From an uncultured Treponema sp. (GTDB lineage: Bacteria; Spirochaetota; Spirochaetia; Treponematales; Treponemataceae), in NCBI GenBank assembly GCA_937915735.1, contig CALGGS010000218.1:1-26406 (forward strand): a stretch of DNA of 26,406 nucleotides. Direction: 5' to 3'. Below the pieces are notes generated by a model. It saw nothing but the letters and a program-made list of their open reading frames with translations. It searched no databases and had not been told where the DNA came from. Made by a program: the position numbers and the translations under genes. How positions within the stretch are numbered: position 1 is the first letter of the stretch; each line of letters begins with the position of its first letter. Shown piece after piece: positions 1 to 7,499 of the stretch.

Positions 1-1225
1 CATCCGTATCGCCTTCTTCTACGGCATCGTCTAAAAGATCAATATTAAAGGGAGCGGGCTTGTCTTCCACATGAAGATAGCTTGGAACTAAAGCTTCTAG
101 AAAACCATATTTTACTTCTGCATTAGGAAATCCAAGTTTATATGTACGCTGTCGTTGATTCCATCCTTTGATTGTCAGATAACCTGATTGATAAAAAAGC
201 GGAATAGGATCAAGATTTTCAGGACGATAATCCTTCAAGGCTGACTCTGAAACCTTTGGCTCTTCATCAAAATGACGTACATCATAATGAGCAGAATTAA
301 GTTTATTAATCAGAAATGTCGGTGTGCCACTTTCAAACCAGTAGCTGCCAAAATCATTTTTTATAAATGCCTTTATAAGGCTGAAGGGGTTATAAATATC
401 CACACAACTTTTACTAAAATGATAACCATCATACATTCGTTTTAGTTCAACAAGAGCTTCTTCTTTTGTGAAGCCATTTTCTTTAGAAAGATTTTGTATA
501 TTTGGGATAAACGAGTTTTCAAGTTCTATCTGCGTTATTCCACAAATTGAAGCATATTCATCATCAAGGGAAATATCATTAAGCTGATTCAAATCGCTGA
601 AAATACTAACCTTGCTGAATTTTGTAACTCCGGTGAACATGTAAAAGCGCAGGTACTCATCGCAATCTTTAAGAGTGGCAAAAAAGGCTTTGTACAAATT
701 GCGGTTGGCTTCTTCCTGCCGGGGATTTACAGTCATGTTTTTTAGGAGAGGATTGTCATATTCGTCTACGAGGACAACAACTTTTCGGCCTGTTTTTTTA
801 TTTGCATTTTCCAGAGCTTTTGCAAAGCGGATGGCAAGTGTTACCTCATCATGAGGAAGCTCATACTTTTCTTCAAAATCATTTAATGAAGTCCTGAGCT
901 TTTTTGCAAGGCCATCCTTTTCCATAAATTCCCCGCTTGCAAGCGAAAAATACATTACAGGATATTCGGCCCAAGGCTCCTTACTCTGCTCTTCCAGCTT
1001 CTCGATTGCAAGCCCGGTGAACAAATCTTTTCGACCAAGAAAATAATACTTGATTGTAGAAAGTAAAAGGCTTTTACCAAAACGACGGGGACGGCTCAAA
1101 AAGACAGCCCTTTGCGTATGAGTCAGCTCATAAACCAGAGAAGTCTTATCGACATAAAGATAATCCCCATCGCGAAGAATACTAAAATCCTGCACGCCAA
1201 GCGGTAAAAGCTGTAGTTTTTCCAT
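1..1225 (-). CDS. AAA-ATPase-like / PD-(D/E)XK nuclease family protein, 3' end beyond window
   Basis: My own translation of the minus strand from the ATG at 1225 stays open to the window edge (408 codons), so the C-terminus is missing. The N-terminus has the pattern of the 'predicted AAA-ATPase' family (PF09820): YVDKT near residues 24-28, a P-loop-like RPRRFGKS at 45-52, then a VDEYD Walker-B-like acidic motif. Later 'MYDGYHF' and 'YNPFSL' are also typical. Family members usually end in a PD-(D/E)XK domain (PF08011), which here would lie outside the window. The biochemical role of the family is not established; nuclease or mobile-element-like roles have been suggested. It is a paralogue of the gene at 3409-5016. 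The start follows an extended -10 by six bases with no Shine-Dalgarno sequence, so the mRNA is probably leaderless. Family assignment is firm, function is not. Confidence 0.88.
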   Translation of the reverse strand, partial: MEKLQLLPLGVQDFSILRDGDYLYVDKTSLVYELTHTQRAVFLSRPRRFGKSLLLSTIKYYFLGRKDLFTGLAIEKLEEQSKEPWAEYPVMYFSLASGEFMEKDGLAKKLRTSLNDFEEKYELPHDEVTLAIRFAKALENANKKTGRKVVVLVDEYDNPLLKNMTVNPRQEEANRNLYKAFFATLKDCDEYLRFYMFTGVTKFSKVSIFSDLNQLNDISLDDEYASICGITQIELENSFIPNIQNLSKENGFTKEEALVELKRMYDGYHFSKSCVDIYNPFSLIKAFIKNDFGSYWFESGTPTFLINKLNSAHYDVRHFDEEPKVSESALKDYRPENLDPIPLFYQSGYLTIKGWNQRQRTYKLGFPNAEVKYGFLEALVPSYLHVEDKPAPFNIDLLDDAVEEGDTD

Positions 1226-1231
1226 ATGGAT

Positions 1232-1240
1232 ATTATAGCA
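1232..1240 (-). promoter_or_regulatory. Extended -10 promoter, leaderless start of the AAA-ATPase gene
   Basis: Read on the minus strand, TGC-TATAAT ends six bases before the ATG at 1225. This is a perfect extended -10 (TGn plus consensus hexamer). The expected transcription start falls on or next to the A of the ATG. No clear -35 is visible, which fits an extended -10 promoter. Confidence 0.6.
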
Positions 1241-1336
1241 CAGATTATGACTTTTTATACAGATAAAGGCTGGGGATTAAACATTGTGAAAAGATTTTGT
1301 AAAAATATAATCTAAGTTCCTTGAGCGCTTGACTTT

Positions 1337-2398
1337 CTACACATTTTCCGCCATTTTGCGAATCGTTTCCTTCCATTCGGCAACGAACCAGTCCGGCTCA
1401 ATCGGCTTTGCATCTGCACCAAAGGAAAGAAGCCACCGTTGAACCGGGAGCCACTGAGAGCTTGTGAAAGTGAGCGTGGTCATATTCTTCTCGTTATTTT
1501 CTTCGAGCTGCTGATTGTCCGACCACACAAATTCATGAACAAGCTTTCGTGCTTCACCGTAGAATTCAATCTTGAAGTCAAAATAGTCGTCATACTGAAA
1601 GGCCCCGAACCTTCCCTGCTCAGCCTCTTCATGAAAACGAAAATTTGCAGGCAAATCAAAAGGCTTTCCGCGAATCACTTCGACATTGCGCATTTTTGTG
1701 AGATTGAACAGGCGCGGATTGTCCGGCTCGGTGCGTCTCGCCCCGTACAAATAAATGGCTCCTTCATCAAGGACAAGCTGATATGGCAGAATCTGACGGT
1801 GACGCTCATCTGGCTCCCACTTGCTGTTGTAATAAAAATCAAGCGTGAAATTGTTTTTGAGGGCAAGAAGGAGTTTTTTGCAAGCCTCTTTTTCAAGCAC
1901 AGGCTTTGGACGGGCAGGAACAAAAATCCGGTCATAAATTGTAAGAGCTTTTGAGTCCGCTTCCCCAAAATCCAGTTCACCTTCTCTCACAGGCTCGGCT
2001 TTCTTTTCTTCATCAAGATTCAATGACGGACTGATTTTTTCAAGAAGAGTCTGAATGGACTTGAAAATAAAATCCCCCGAAGAATGTTGCCCGATCAGTT
2101 TTTGAACCAGATGCAGGGCAAGAATTTCATCATCAGTAAAACCGGATGAAGGAAGTTTGTAGGTCTTTGTGTAATGCCAGCCATACTTTTTTGCATCGTA
2201 TTCGAGGGGAGCGGCAAGCTCATTCTTCATGTAGCGGAAATCCCGGCGGAGAGTGCTTTCAGAAAGAGCCGGGTCGCGAAGAATGGAACGGAGCTTTTCA
2301 AGAATGTCATCAAAGGAAATGGTTTCGCCCGAAGAAAGAAGAGAATCAATCAGGCGGAAGCGTTCAAGCTGGGTGTGCGATGTTTTGTGACCGGGCAT
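1337..2398 (-). CDS. WYL-domain transcriptional regulator
   Basis: This 353-residue protein has an N-terminal winged helix-turn-helix (about residues 8-75, with LSESTLRRDFRYM as the recognition region). A WYL domain follows at about 170-270: its core reads ILPYQLVLDEGAIYLYGAR and the conserved R-x-F-x-L element is RLFNLTKM. A WCX-type C-terminal extension lies at about 275-350. Family members bind DNA and sense ligands, often nucleotides or single-stranded nucleic acid, and frequently control stress or phage-defence genes. It sits between two AAA-ATPase/nuclease genes, reads in the same direction as the first, and ends 111 bases before that gene's ATG, so control of that gene is plausible but unproven. 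The ATG at 2398 is six bases after an extended -10 and has no ribosome binding site. Confidence 0.85.
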   Translation of the reverse strand: MPGHKTSHTQLERFRLIDSLLSSGETISFDDILEKLRSILRDPALSESTLRRDFRYMKNELAAPLEYDAKKYGWHYTKTYKLPSSGFTDDEILALHLVQKLIGQHSSGDFIFKSIQTLLEKISPSLNLDEEKKAEPVREGELDFGEADSKALTIYDRIFVPARPKPVLEKEACKKLLLALKNNFTLDFYYNSKWEPDERHRQILPYQLVLDEGAIYLYGARRTEPDNPRLFNLTKMRNVEVIRGKPFDLPANFRFHEEAEQGRFGAFQYDDYFDFKIEFYGEARKLVHEFVWSDNQQLEENNEKNMTTLTFTSSQWLPVQRWLLSFGADAKPIEPDWFVAEWKETIRKMAENV

Positions 2399-2404
2399 GT
2401 GTGC

Positions 2405-2433
2405 AATATATCACGGAGTTGCAGGAAATGCAA
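2405..2433 (-). promoter_or_regulatory. Promoter of the WYL regulator, leaderless
   Basis: On the minus strand TTGCAT (2428-2433) is followed after 17 bases by TATATT (2405-2410), with TGA just upstream forming an extended -10. Six bases (GCACAC) separate the -10 from the ATG at 2398. The predicted transcript begins at about the start codon. Confidence 0.55.
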
Positions 2434-2437
2434 AAGA

Positions 2438-2461
2438 GCGGCAAGGAAAAGCCCCTGCCGC
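2438..2461 (-). terminator. Hairpin terminator after the lipoprotein gene; repeat copy 1
   Basis: On the minus strand a nine-pair stem (one G-T pair), GCGGCAGGG with CCTTGCCGC, closes a GCTTTT loop and is followed by TCTTTT. It lies just downstream of the lipoprotein stop at 2479. Twenty bases of it recur exactly at 5022-5041 behind another minus-strand gene. Confidence 0.6.
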
Positions 2462-2478
2462 CACTTAGTCAAAAATTA

Positions 2479-3252
2479 TTATTTTCTTATGTAAGTTGAT
2501 GTTTCAACTCTACTTGTTGTATATTTTCCATTGCGATATGTTCCAACTTCATAAGTTAAAGTAGCGGTTGTTGCATCAGCAGAATCGACTTTAAAACTTT
2601 CACGCCTTGTCCCTGTTTTTGTTATATAAGCATCGCCTTCTTTTTCAACACTATACGCTATACCCCACACTGTACTTACTCCACCCTCAACCTTATAAGT
2701 AGACTCGCTAAAAGTATATGTCGTAGAACCGCCTTGCTCTACCCATGTTGTTCCAGAAAATGGGTAATTCTTTGAAGACTTGGTTTTAGATGTGGTAGTC
2801 GTTGTAGAATCTGAAACTGTTGTTGTTCCGCTGCCAGAATTTCCGCCATCGTCATCATTTTTATATGTTGTTGTTCCTTTTGCCTCTACATATACTCCAT
2901 AACCTTCAGGCATAACGAATGTATATTCTTCACCTTCCTTTACTGTAGTCAATCCAATCTCATCAAAATATTCAATTTTTCCAGCCTGCAAATCCAGCTT
3001 ATTTTTTTTCGCCGTAATGCTTGTGATTTTGCCAAGCGTTGCTTTTACAGTAACAGTCTGTCCTGCAGAAGGTTTTTCTGGAGTAATTTCTATCCAACAG
3101 CCATAAGAAGCTTGTGTTACCTGATACGGATTTATGCCTGTAACTTGCACTGTCGAACCGCTTCCGTCATCATCATCGCTTGAACAGGCTGCGAAGCCAA
3201 AAACCAATGCTCCTGCGAGCAAAACTGCCAAAATTTTCTTAATTGCTTTCAT
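2479..3252 (-). CDS. Lipoprotein, Ser/Thr/Gly-rich linker
   Basis: This is a 257-residue predicted lipoprotein of unknown function. The start at 3252 was chosen because a GGGGG-type ribosome binding site precedes it and the first residues form a clean lipoprotein signal: a KAIKK basic start, a hydrophobic core, then FAAC with Cys23 as the lipidation site, and an Asp-rich mature start. A longer in-frame reading upstream has no such signal. Residues about 35-130 form a beta-rich domain (GQTVTVKATLG, EYTFVMPEGYGVYVEAKG) recalling repeats in bacterial surface proteins. A low-complexity Ser/Thr/Gly linker follows (about 130-165), then a C-terminal domain starting GTTWVEQGGSTTYTFSES that resembles small lipocalin-like folds. 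It is divergent from the gene at 3409. Its promoter contains a G/C homopolymer, so expression may vary. Confidence 0.8.
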   Translation of the reverse strand: MKAIKKILAVLLAGALVFGFAACSSDDDDGSGSTVQVTGINPYQVTQASYGCWIEITPEKPSAGQTVTVKATLGKITSITAKKNKLDLQAGKIEYFDEIGLTTVKEGEEYTFVMPEGYGVYVEAKGTTTYKNDDDGGNSGSGTTTVSDSTTTTTSKTKSSKNYPFSGTTWVEQGGSTTYTFSESTYKVEGGVSTVWGIAYSVEKEGDAYITKTGTRRESFKVDSADATTATLTYEVGTYRNGKYTTSRVETSTYIRK

Positions 3253-3285
3253 TGAAAGCCCCCTTTTTTCATAAAATTTAAGATT

Positions 3286-3319
3286 ATTATAACGGGGGGG
3301 GTAGTCATCTAATGACCAA
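3286..3319 (-). promoter_or_regulatory. Lipoprotein promoter with an eight-base C/G homopolymer in the spacer
   Basis: On the minus strand TATAAT (complement of 3286-3291) is preceded two bases upstream by eight consecutive C residues (plus-strand G at 3294-3301). The -35 is unclear: CATTAG at 17 bases, or TTGGTC (3314-3319) at 22 bases. Changes in tract length would alter -35/-10 spacing. Confidence 0.5.
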
Positions 3320-3372
3320 GCAAGAAGGATTTTGCAGAATTTTTGATTTTTTCCCCGCAAACATCCAGTCAA

Positions 3373-3401
3373 GTGAAAAATTCTCAAATCTGTGATATAC
3401 T
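3373..3401 (+). promoter_or_regulatory. Extended -10 promoter of the second AAA-ATPase gene, leaderless
   Basis: TGA-TATACT (3393-3401) is an extended -10, with a weak -35 GTGAAA (3373-3378) 17 bases upstream. Seven bases separate it from the ATG at 3409, so transcription should start at or one base before the start codon. No Shine-Dalgarno sequence is present. Confidence 0.55.
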
Positions 3402-3408
3402 TCTGTCT

Positions 3409-5016
3409 ATGAGCAATTATCTGAACAGCAGTCTTTTTCTCGAAAATTTTCGTAAGGCGCGCAATGCTTCAAATTATGTAGATAAATCTCCTTTAATCAG
3501 GGATTTGGTTCCCAGCATAAATGATGAAAATCGATTTGTCTGTATTACCCGCCCCCGCCGTTTCGGAAAGAGCATTGCCGCCAACATGATTGCCTCATTT
3601 TTTGGAAAAGTTGATTCCACCACGATTTTTGAAGGCTTAGCAATCAGTAAAGAAACAGAAATCGTCAAAAAACATCAGCAAAAGCATAATGTCATTTTCA
3701 TCGATTTCAGCCAGAATGTTGAATCTGATGACACTTTCGATTCTTATCTTGCAAGAATTATTTCCAAGTTAAAACAGGATATTCTATCATCATACCAAAA
3801 TCTAAACCTCTCTGAAAAACTCACACTGTCTGATTTGCTCAAAGAATGTTGGCTTAAGACCGGCGAGGGATTTTTCTTCATTTTTGACGAATGGGATGCG
3901 CCTTTCCGCTTTGATTTTGCCTCCGAAACAGATAAAAAGCATTTTGTGGATTTTCTTCATGTTCTTTTAAAAGGTCAGGCTTATGTTGAATTCGCATATA
4001 TGACTGGAATCCTGCCAATCAAAAAATATTCCAGCACCTCTGATTTGAATATGTTCCTCGATTATTCGCTTGCAACTCAGGAAAAATATTCCCTGTATTT
4101 TGGTTTTACGGAAAATGAAGTTGATTCGCTTTATCAAAAGAATTCACAAGGCAGAAAACTCAATTTTACGCGTGCAGATTTACAGAAGTGGTATGACGGT
4201 TACATTACTGAAAACGGAATGCACCTCTATAACCCACGCTCAATTATTGCCGCTTTCAGCAACAATCAGCTAGGAAATTATTGGACAAGCAGCGGACCTT
4301 CTGATGAAGTTTTCAATATATTAAAACTGAATGTTGAAGAAATTCAAAAGCCTGTTGCACAGCTGCTCGCTGGCGAATCCGTGAACTGTATAATAAACGA
4401 AAATGCAATCAATTCAAAAAACACAGGCTCAAAATTATACATTTTCTCAGCAATGGTCGTGTATGGATTGTTGTCTATGGACGGAAAAACAAAAGTAAAG
4501 ATTCCAAATTATGAGATAATGCAAAAATTTGACGAAGCTTTGCAAGAAAACAACGGATTGGGCTATATAAACCAGCTGGCTATGAAATCTTCAGAAATGC
4601 TTGATGCCATATTGAATAACGAGGAAGAAAAAGCCGCAGAATTGCTGGAATTCGTACATGACACGGAAACACCGCTTTTTGAATACAACCGTGAAAATGA
4701 ACTTACCGCTGTAGTGAACCTGGCCTTTCTTGCAGCAAGAGACTTATATTTTGTAACCAGGGAAGATAAAGCCGGAAAAGGCTTCACAGATTTTATTTTC
4801 ACCCCAAAAAATCCAGCTGATGACTGCATAATTCTTGAGCTTAAGGTTGATTCTACTCCCAAAAAGGCCATAGAACAAATAAGAGAAAAAAATTATATCC
4901 AGCATTTCAAAGCAAAACTTGGAGAGTCACCTTATTACACAGGACGCATTTTGCTTGTCGGTATAAGCTATGATAAAAAAGAAAAAAAACATTTCTGCAA
5001 GATAGAAGAAGCATAG
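3409..5016 (+). CDS. AAA-ATPase-like / PD-(D/E)XK nuclease family protein
   Basis: This 535-residue protein is full length for the family. The N-terminal AAA-like domain (PF09820) has YVDKS at 23-27, the P-loop-like RPRRFGKS at 48-55 and an acidic FDEWDAP motif at about 160. The C-terminus carries a PD-(D/E)XK nuclease signature (PF08011): Asp461 in GFTDF, then Glu477-Leu-Lys479 followed by AIEQIREKNY. It is therefore likely an ATP-dependent DNA-acting or regulatory protein, but no defined role is known to me. The ATG at 3409 was preferred over an earlier in-frame start because it aligns with the paralogue at 1-1225 and lies seven bases after an extended -10. It is divergent from the lipoprotein gene and convergent with the membrane-protein gene at 5068. 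Confidence 0.88.
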   Translation: MSNYLNSSLFLENFRKARNASNYVDKSPLIRDLVPSINDENRFVCITRPRRFGKSIAANMIASFFGKVDSTTIFEGLAISKETEIVKKHQQKHNVIFIDFSQNVESDDTFDSYLARIISKLKQDILSSYQNLNLSEKLTLSDLLKECWLKTGEGFFFIFDEWDAPFRFDFASETDKKHFVDFLHVLLKGQAYVEFAYMTGILPIKKYSSTSDLNMFLDYSLATQEKYSLYFGFTENEVDSLYQKNSQGRKLNFTRADLQKWYDGYITENGMHLYNPRSIIAAFSNNQLGNYWTSSGPSDEVFNILKLNVEEIQKPVAQLLAGESVNCIINENAINSKNTGSKLYIFSAMVVYGLLSMDGKTKVKIPNYEIMQKFDEALQENNGLGYINQLAMKSSEMLDAILNNEEEKAAELLEFVHDTETPLFEYNRENELTAVVNLAFLAARDLYFVTREDKAGKGFTDFIFTPKNPADDCIILELKVDSTPKKAIEQIREKNYIQHFKAKLGESPYYTGRILLVGISYDKKEKKHFCKIEEA

Positions 5017-5021
5017 AAATG

Positions 5022-5046
5022 GCGGCAAGGAAAAGCCCCTGGCCGT
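5022..5046 (-). terminator. Hairpin downstream of the membrane-protein gene; repeat copy 2
   Basis: The 20 bases 5022-5041 are identical to 2438-2457. On the minus strand they form a stem of CGG and CAGGG with CCTTG and CCG (one bulged C) around a GCTTTT loop. The following T-run is weak. It lies between convergent genes ending at 5016 and 5068 and may act for the minus-strand unit. Confidence 0.45.
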
Positions 5047-5067
5047 GATAGAATTTTGTAAATTTTT

Positions 5068-5658
5068 TCAGTTTTCCGTCTTCAGTTCAATTTTGTGCAT
5101 AATCGTGTAGCTGATAATTCCCAAACACCAGAAGAATGTCGCCAGAAAGCTGAAGAAAATCGCCATGCGCAGGCTGGGAACGTAAATCACTGAAAGCACA
5201 TAGCCCGCACAGCCTGAAACGGAGCCTGTCATGTCGATTAAATTGTCATAGGATGCACGTTCCTCGCTTTTTTTGAAGAACCATGCCTTTGCGCCCTCAA
5301 AAATCTTGTCGCTGATTCCGCCGAAGAAGATGTACATTCCCATGCTGAGTATCCAGAAGATAAACATGTTGAGCGTGGCTTCGGAATAGACAAAATAGAG
5401 CACGCTTGCCACAGCCTGCATCATAAAAAACGGAAGCATAAGCGGCAAAAGCCTTTTGTTCCACTTTGACCACATAAAGCCGAGCAAAATGCCGCCGCCC
5501 CAGCCGATAATGTTTTGCAGCGAAATGAGGCGTGGAGAAAGAACGGCGTAGATTTCCTTATTGATGACGGAAGCCGAAAGACCTGTAAAAAGATAGTAAA
5601 TGCCATCGGATGCGAGAAGAGGAAAATATTTTTTGATGTCCTGCCACATGGCAACCAT
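5068..5658 (-). CDS. Small multi-pass membrane protein, MFS-like half
   Basis: This 196-residue protein has about five hydrophobic segments (roughly residues 12-30, 45-62, 70-90, 96-115 and 145-185) and a cytoplasmic loop of charged residues (KAWFFKKSEERASYD). The pattern recalls half of a major facilitator transporter, but the usual loop motifs are not clear and 196 residues is too short for a whole transporter. It may be a distinct small integral membrane family or a shortened transporter. The ATG at 5658 begins two bases after the proA stop, so translation is probably coupled to proA; a second in-frame ATG lies at 5649. No substrate can be proposed. Confidence 0.65.
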   Translation of the reverse strand: MVAMWQDIKKYFPLLASDGIYYLFTGLSASVINKEIYAVLSPRLISLQNIIGWGGGILLGFMWSKWNKRLLPLMLPFFMMQAVASVLYFVYSEATLNMFIFWILSMGMYIFFGGISDKIFEGAKAWFFKKSEERASYDNLIDMTGSVSGCAGYVLSVIYVPSLRMAIFFSFLATFFWCLGIISYTIMHKIELKTEN

Positions 5659-5660
5659 GG

Positions 5661-6935
5661 CTAGCGAACCTGGCCGTCGCCGTCAATCAAATATTTTGTG
5701 GTTGTGAGGGCTTTGATTCCCATTGGTCCGCGGGCATGAAGCTTTTGCGTTGAGATTCCAAGCTCCGCACCAAAACCGAATTCACCGCCGTCAGTGAAGC
5801 GGGTTGAGCAGTTTACGTAAACGCAGGCTGCATCCACTTTGGCCTGGAAAAGCCTTGCGTTTGCCCGGCTTTCCGTGATAATGCTCTCGGAATGCTTGGT
5901 GTTGTGATTGTTGATGAAGGCAATTGCTTCGTTTACGTCGCTCACGACTTTGACTGCGCAGATTAAATCAAGGAATTCTGTATCAAAATCGGCTTCTTCT
6001 GCCGGAACAATTTTGCAATCCACAGATTTGCACAGATTTGCACAGATTTCATAAGATTTTTGATCGCAGCGAAGTTCAACTTTGCCGGCAAAGCGTTTTG
6101 CCAGGCGGGGTAAAAATTCCTGAGCTACTTTTTCGTGAACAAGAATGCACTCGATTGCATTGCAAACGCCTGGTCGCTGAGTTTTTGCGTTCCATGCGAT
6201 GTTTTCTGCCATTTCAAGGTCGCCGGTTTCGTCTACATAAATGTGGCAAATTCCGGCTCCGGTTTCGATTACAGGAATTTTTGCCGTCTGAACGACCATG
6301 TTAATCAGTTTTGCGCTGCCTCGCGGAAGAGCCACATCGATTTTGCCTACAGCGGTAAGGATTTGCTCAACTTCTGAGTGACTTTCGCAGGGAGCAAGCT
6401 CGATTGAATCGACTACACCGAATCCCTGAGCCTCGCTCGAAGCAAGACCTTCTCTGATTGCGGCAACAATCGCCTTGTTTGATTTTAATGCGCTTGAAGA
6501 ACCTCTGAGAAGAATCGAGTTTCCGCTTTTGTATGCGAGCGAGAAAGCATCAACCGTAACGTTGGGGCGGCTTTCGTAGATAATCGCAACAACTCCAAGC
6601 GGAACTCGAACCTGCCTGATTGACATGCCGAGAGGAGTCTTCCAGCCGGCAACTTCCTCACCGATTGGATCAGTCTGTGAAATGATGATTTTGATTGACT
6701 CGATAAGGCCGTCAATACGCTTGTCGTTGAGTGAAAGGCGGTCAACAAGAGCTTCCGTTGTGCCCTTTGAGCGGGCAAGAGCAACGTCCTCAGCATTTGC
6801 AGCAAGAATTGCCGCACGATTTTTATTGATAGAAGAAATTACGGCAGAAAGAGCAATGTTTTTCTGGCTTGCCGTTTGAAGGGCAAGCGTGTCACTTCCA
6901 GCACGGAGTTTGTCGCATATTTCGTTGATATTCAT
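5661..6935 (-). CDS. proA: Gamma-glutamyl phosphate reductase ProA
   Basis: ProA reduces gamma-glutamyl phosphate to glutamate semialdehyde with NADPH, the second step of proline synthesis in the cytoplasm. The 424-residue length fits the family. Recognisable elements are VPLGVVAIIYESRPNVTVD, the NSILLRGSSSALKSN nucleotide-binding segment, the catalytic-cysteine segment with RPGVCNAIE, and a C-terminal TDGGEFGFGAELGISTQK and ARGPMGIKALTT. The ATG at 6935 aligns with normal ProA starts and sits four bases after the upstream gene's stop, with no good ribosome binding site, suggesting coupled translation. proB, usually next to proA, is absent from the window. The coding region includes three tandem copies of a 10-base unit at 6021-6050. 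Confidence 0.95.
   Translation of the reverse strand: MNINEICDKLRAGSDTLALQTASQKNIALSAVISSINKNRAAILAANAEDVALARSKGTTEALVDRLSLNDKRIDGLIESIKIIISQTDPIGEEVAGWKTPLGMSIRQVRVPLGVVAIIYESRPNVTVDAFSLAYKSGNSILLRGSSSALKSNKAIVAAIREGLASSEAQGFGVVDSIELAPCESHSEVEQILTAVGKIDVALPRGSAKLINMVVQTAKIPVIETGAGICHIYVDETGDLEMAENIAWNAKTQRPGVCNAIECILVHEKVAQEFLPRLAKRFAGKVELRCDQKSYEICANLCKSVDCKIVPAEEADFDTEFLDLICAVKVVSDVNEAIAFINNHNTKHSESIITESRANARLFQAKVDAACVYVNCSTRFTDGGEFGFGAELGISTQKLHARGPMGIKALTTTKYLIDGDGQVR
6021..6050. repeat. Three tandem 10-base repeats inside proA
   Basis: The unit CACAGATTTG occurs twice exactly and a third time with its last base changed to C. Ten is not a multiple of three, so gain or loss of one unit would shift the proA frame. 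It encodes ICANLCKS, a segment that appears variable between ProA proteins. Confidence 0.85.
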
Positions 6936-6939
6936 AAGC

Positions 6940-7461
6940 TTAGTAATTTGCAAGGAAGAACATAGCAATCAGCATGACGACCTTGTTTTTTTCGTTTGAC
7001 CAATCGTTTGTGGAGGGCAGACTTTTGACATACCACCAGAAAATACCAAATTCAGGGTCAATACGGAGCGCGTACTCGCCGAAATCCTCGCTTTTTGCCA
7101 TTGAGCCGAACATCAGGTACACAACATCGCTCAGGATTTTTGTAAATGAAGCGAAAACTTCCGACCACTTGTCCTTTTCTATAGACGCGCAGTATTTTTC
7201 CAGCATGACAAGGATTTCTTCTTTTAGCGATATATCAGATTGATCCACCCATGTTTTCTGAATCAATAAAGTAAGATTCTTTTTAAATGAAGTGATAAGC
7301 TTTTTTACGCTGTCTTCCTGTGAAATATCAAAACCAGAGCCAAATTGGCTTGCAACAACCACGGCCGATTTAGAAATTTCCGATGAATCGGAAGATGAAA
7401 TCAAAATATCCAGCGAATCTATGGCATCTTTCGAAATAAAATCTTTAATCAAATCGTTCAT
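6940..7461 (-). CDS. Hypothetical protein, 173 residues
   Basis: I do not recognise this protein. It is soluble, acidic and mostly helical by composition, with a Ser-rich stretch near residues 24-36 (SSSDSSEISKS) and an aromatic C-terminal half (GIFWWYVKSLPSTNDW, then MLIAMFFLANY at the very end). There is no signal peptide or clear motif. The ATG at 7461 lacks a ribosome binding site but has a promoter-like sequence whose -10 ends nine bases upstream, so it probably starts a new transcription unit that continues into proA four bases after its stop. Its reading frame is intact. A regulatory or scaffold function linked to proline metabolism would be speculation. Confidence 0.7.
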   Translation of the reverse strand: MNDLIKDFISKDAIDSLDILISSSDSSEISKSAVVVASQFGSGFDISQEDSVKKLITSFKKNLTLLIQKTWVDQSDISLKEEILVMLEKYCASIEKDKWSEVFASFTKILSDVVYLMFGSMAKSEDFGEYALRIDPEFGIFWWYVKSLPSTNDWSNEKNKVVMLIAMFFLANY

Positions 7462-7470
7462 ATTAAGTAT

Positions 7471-7499
7471 ATTTTAGAAGATTTCTTTCTTTTATTCAA
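7471..7499 (-). promoter_or_regulatory. Promoter for the 6940-7461 gene and proA
   Basis: On the minus strand TTGAAT (7494-7499) and TAAAAT (7471-7476) are spaced by 17 bases, and the -10 ends nine bases before the ATG at 7461. The -35 overlaps the stop codon of the upstream acyltransferase gene. The start region resembles that of the ammonia-lyase gene (TAAAAT, nine bases, ATGAA). Confidence 0.5.
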
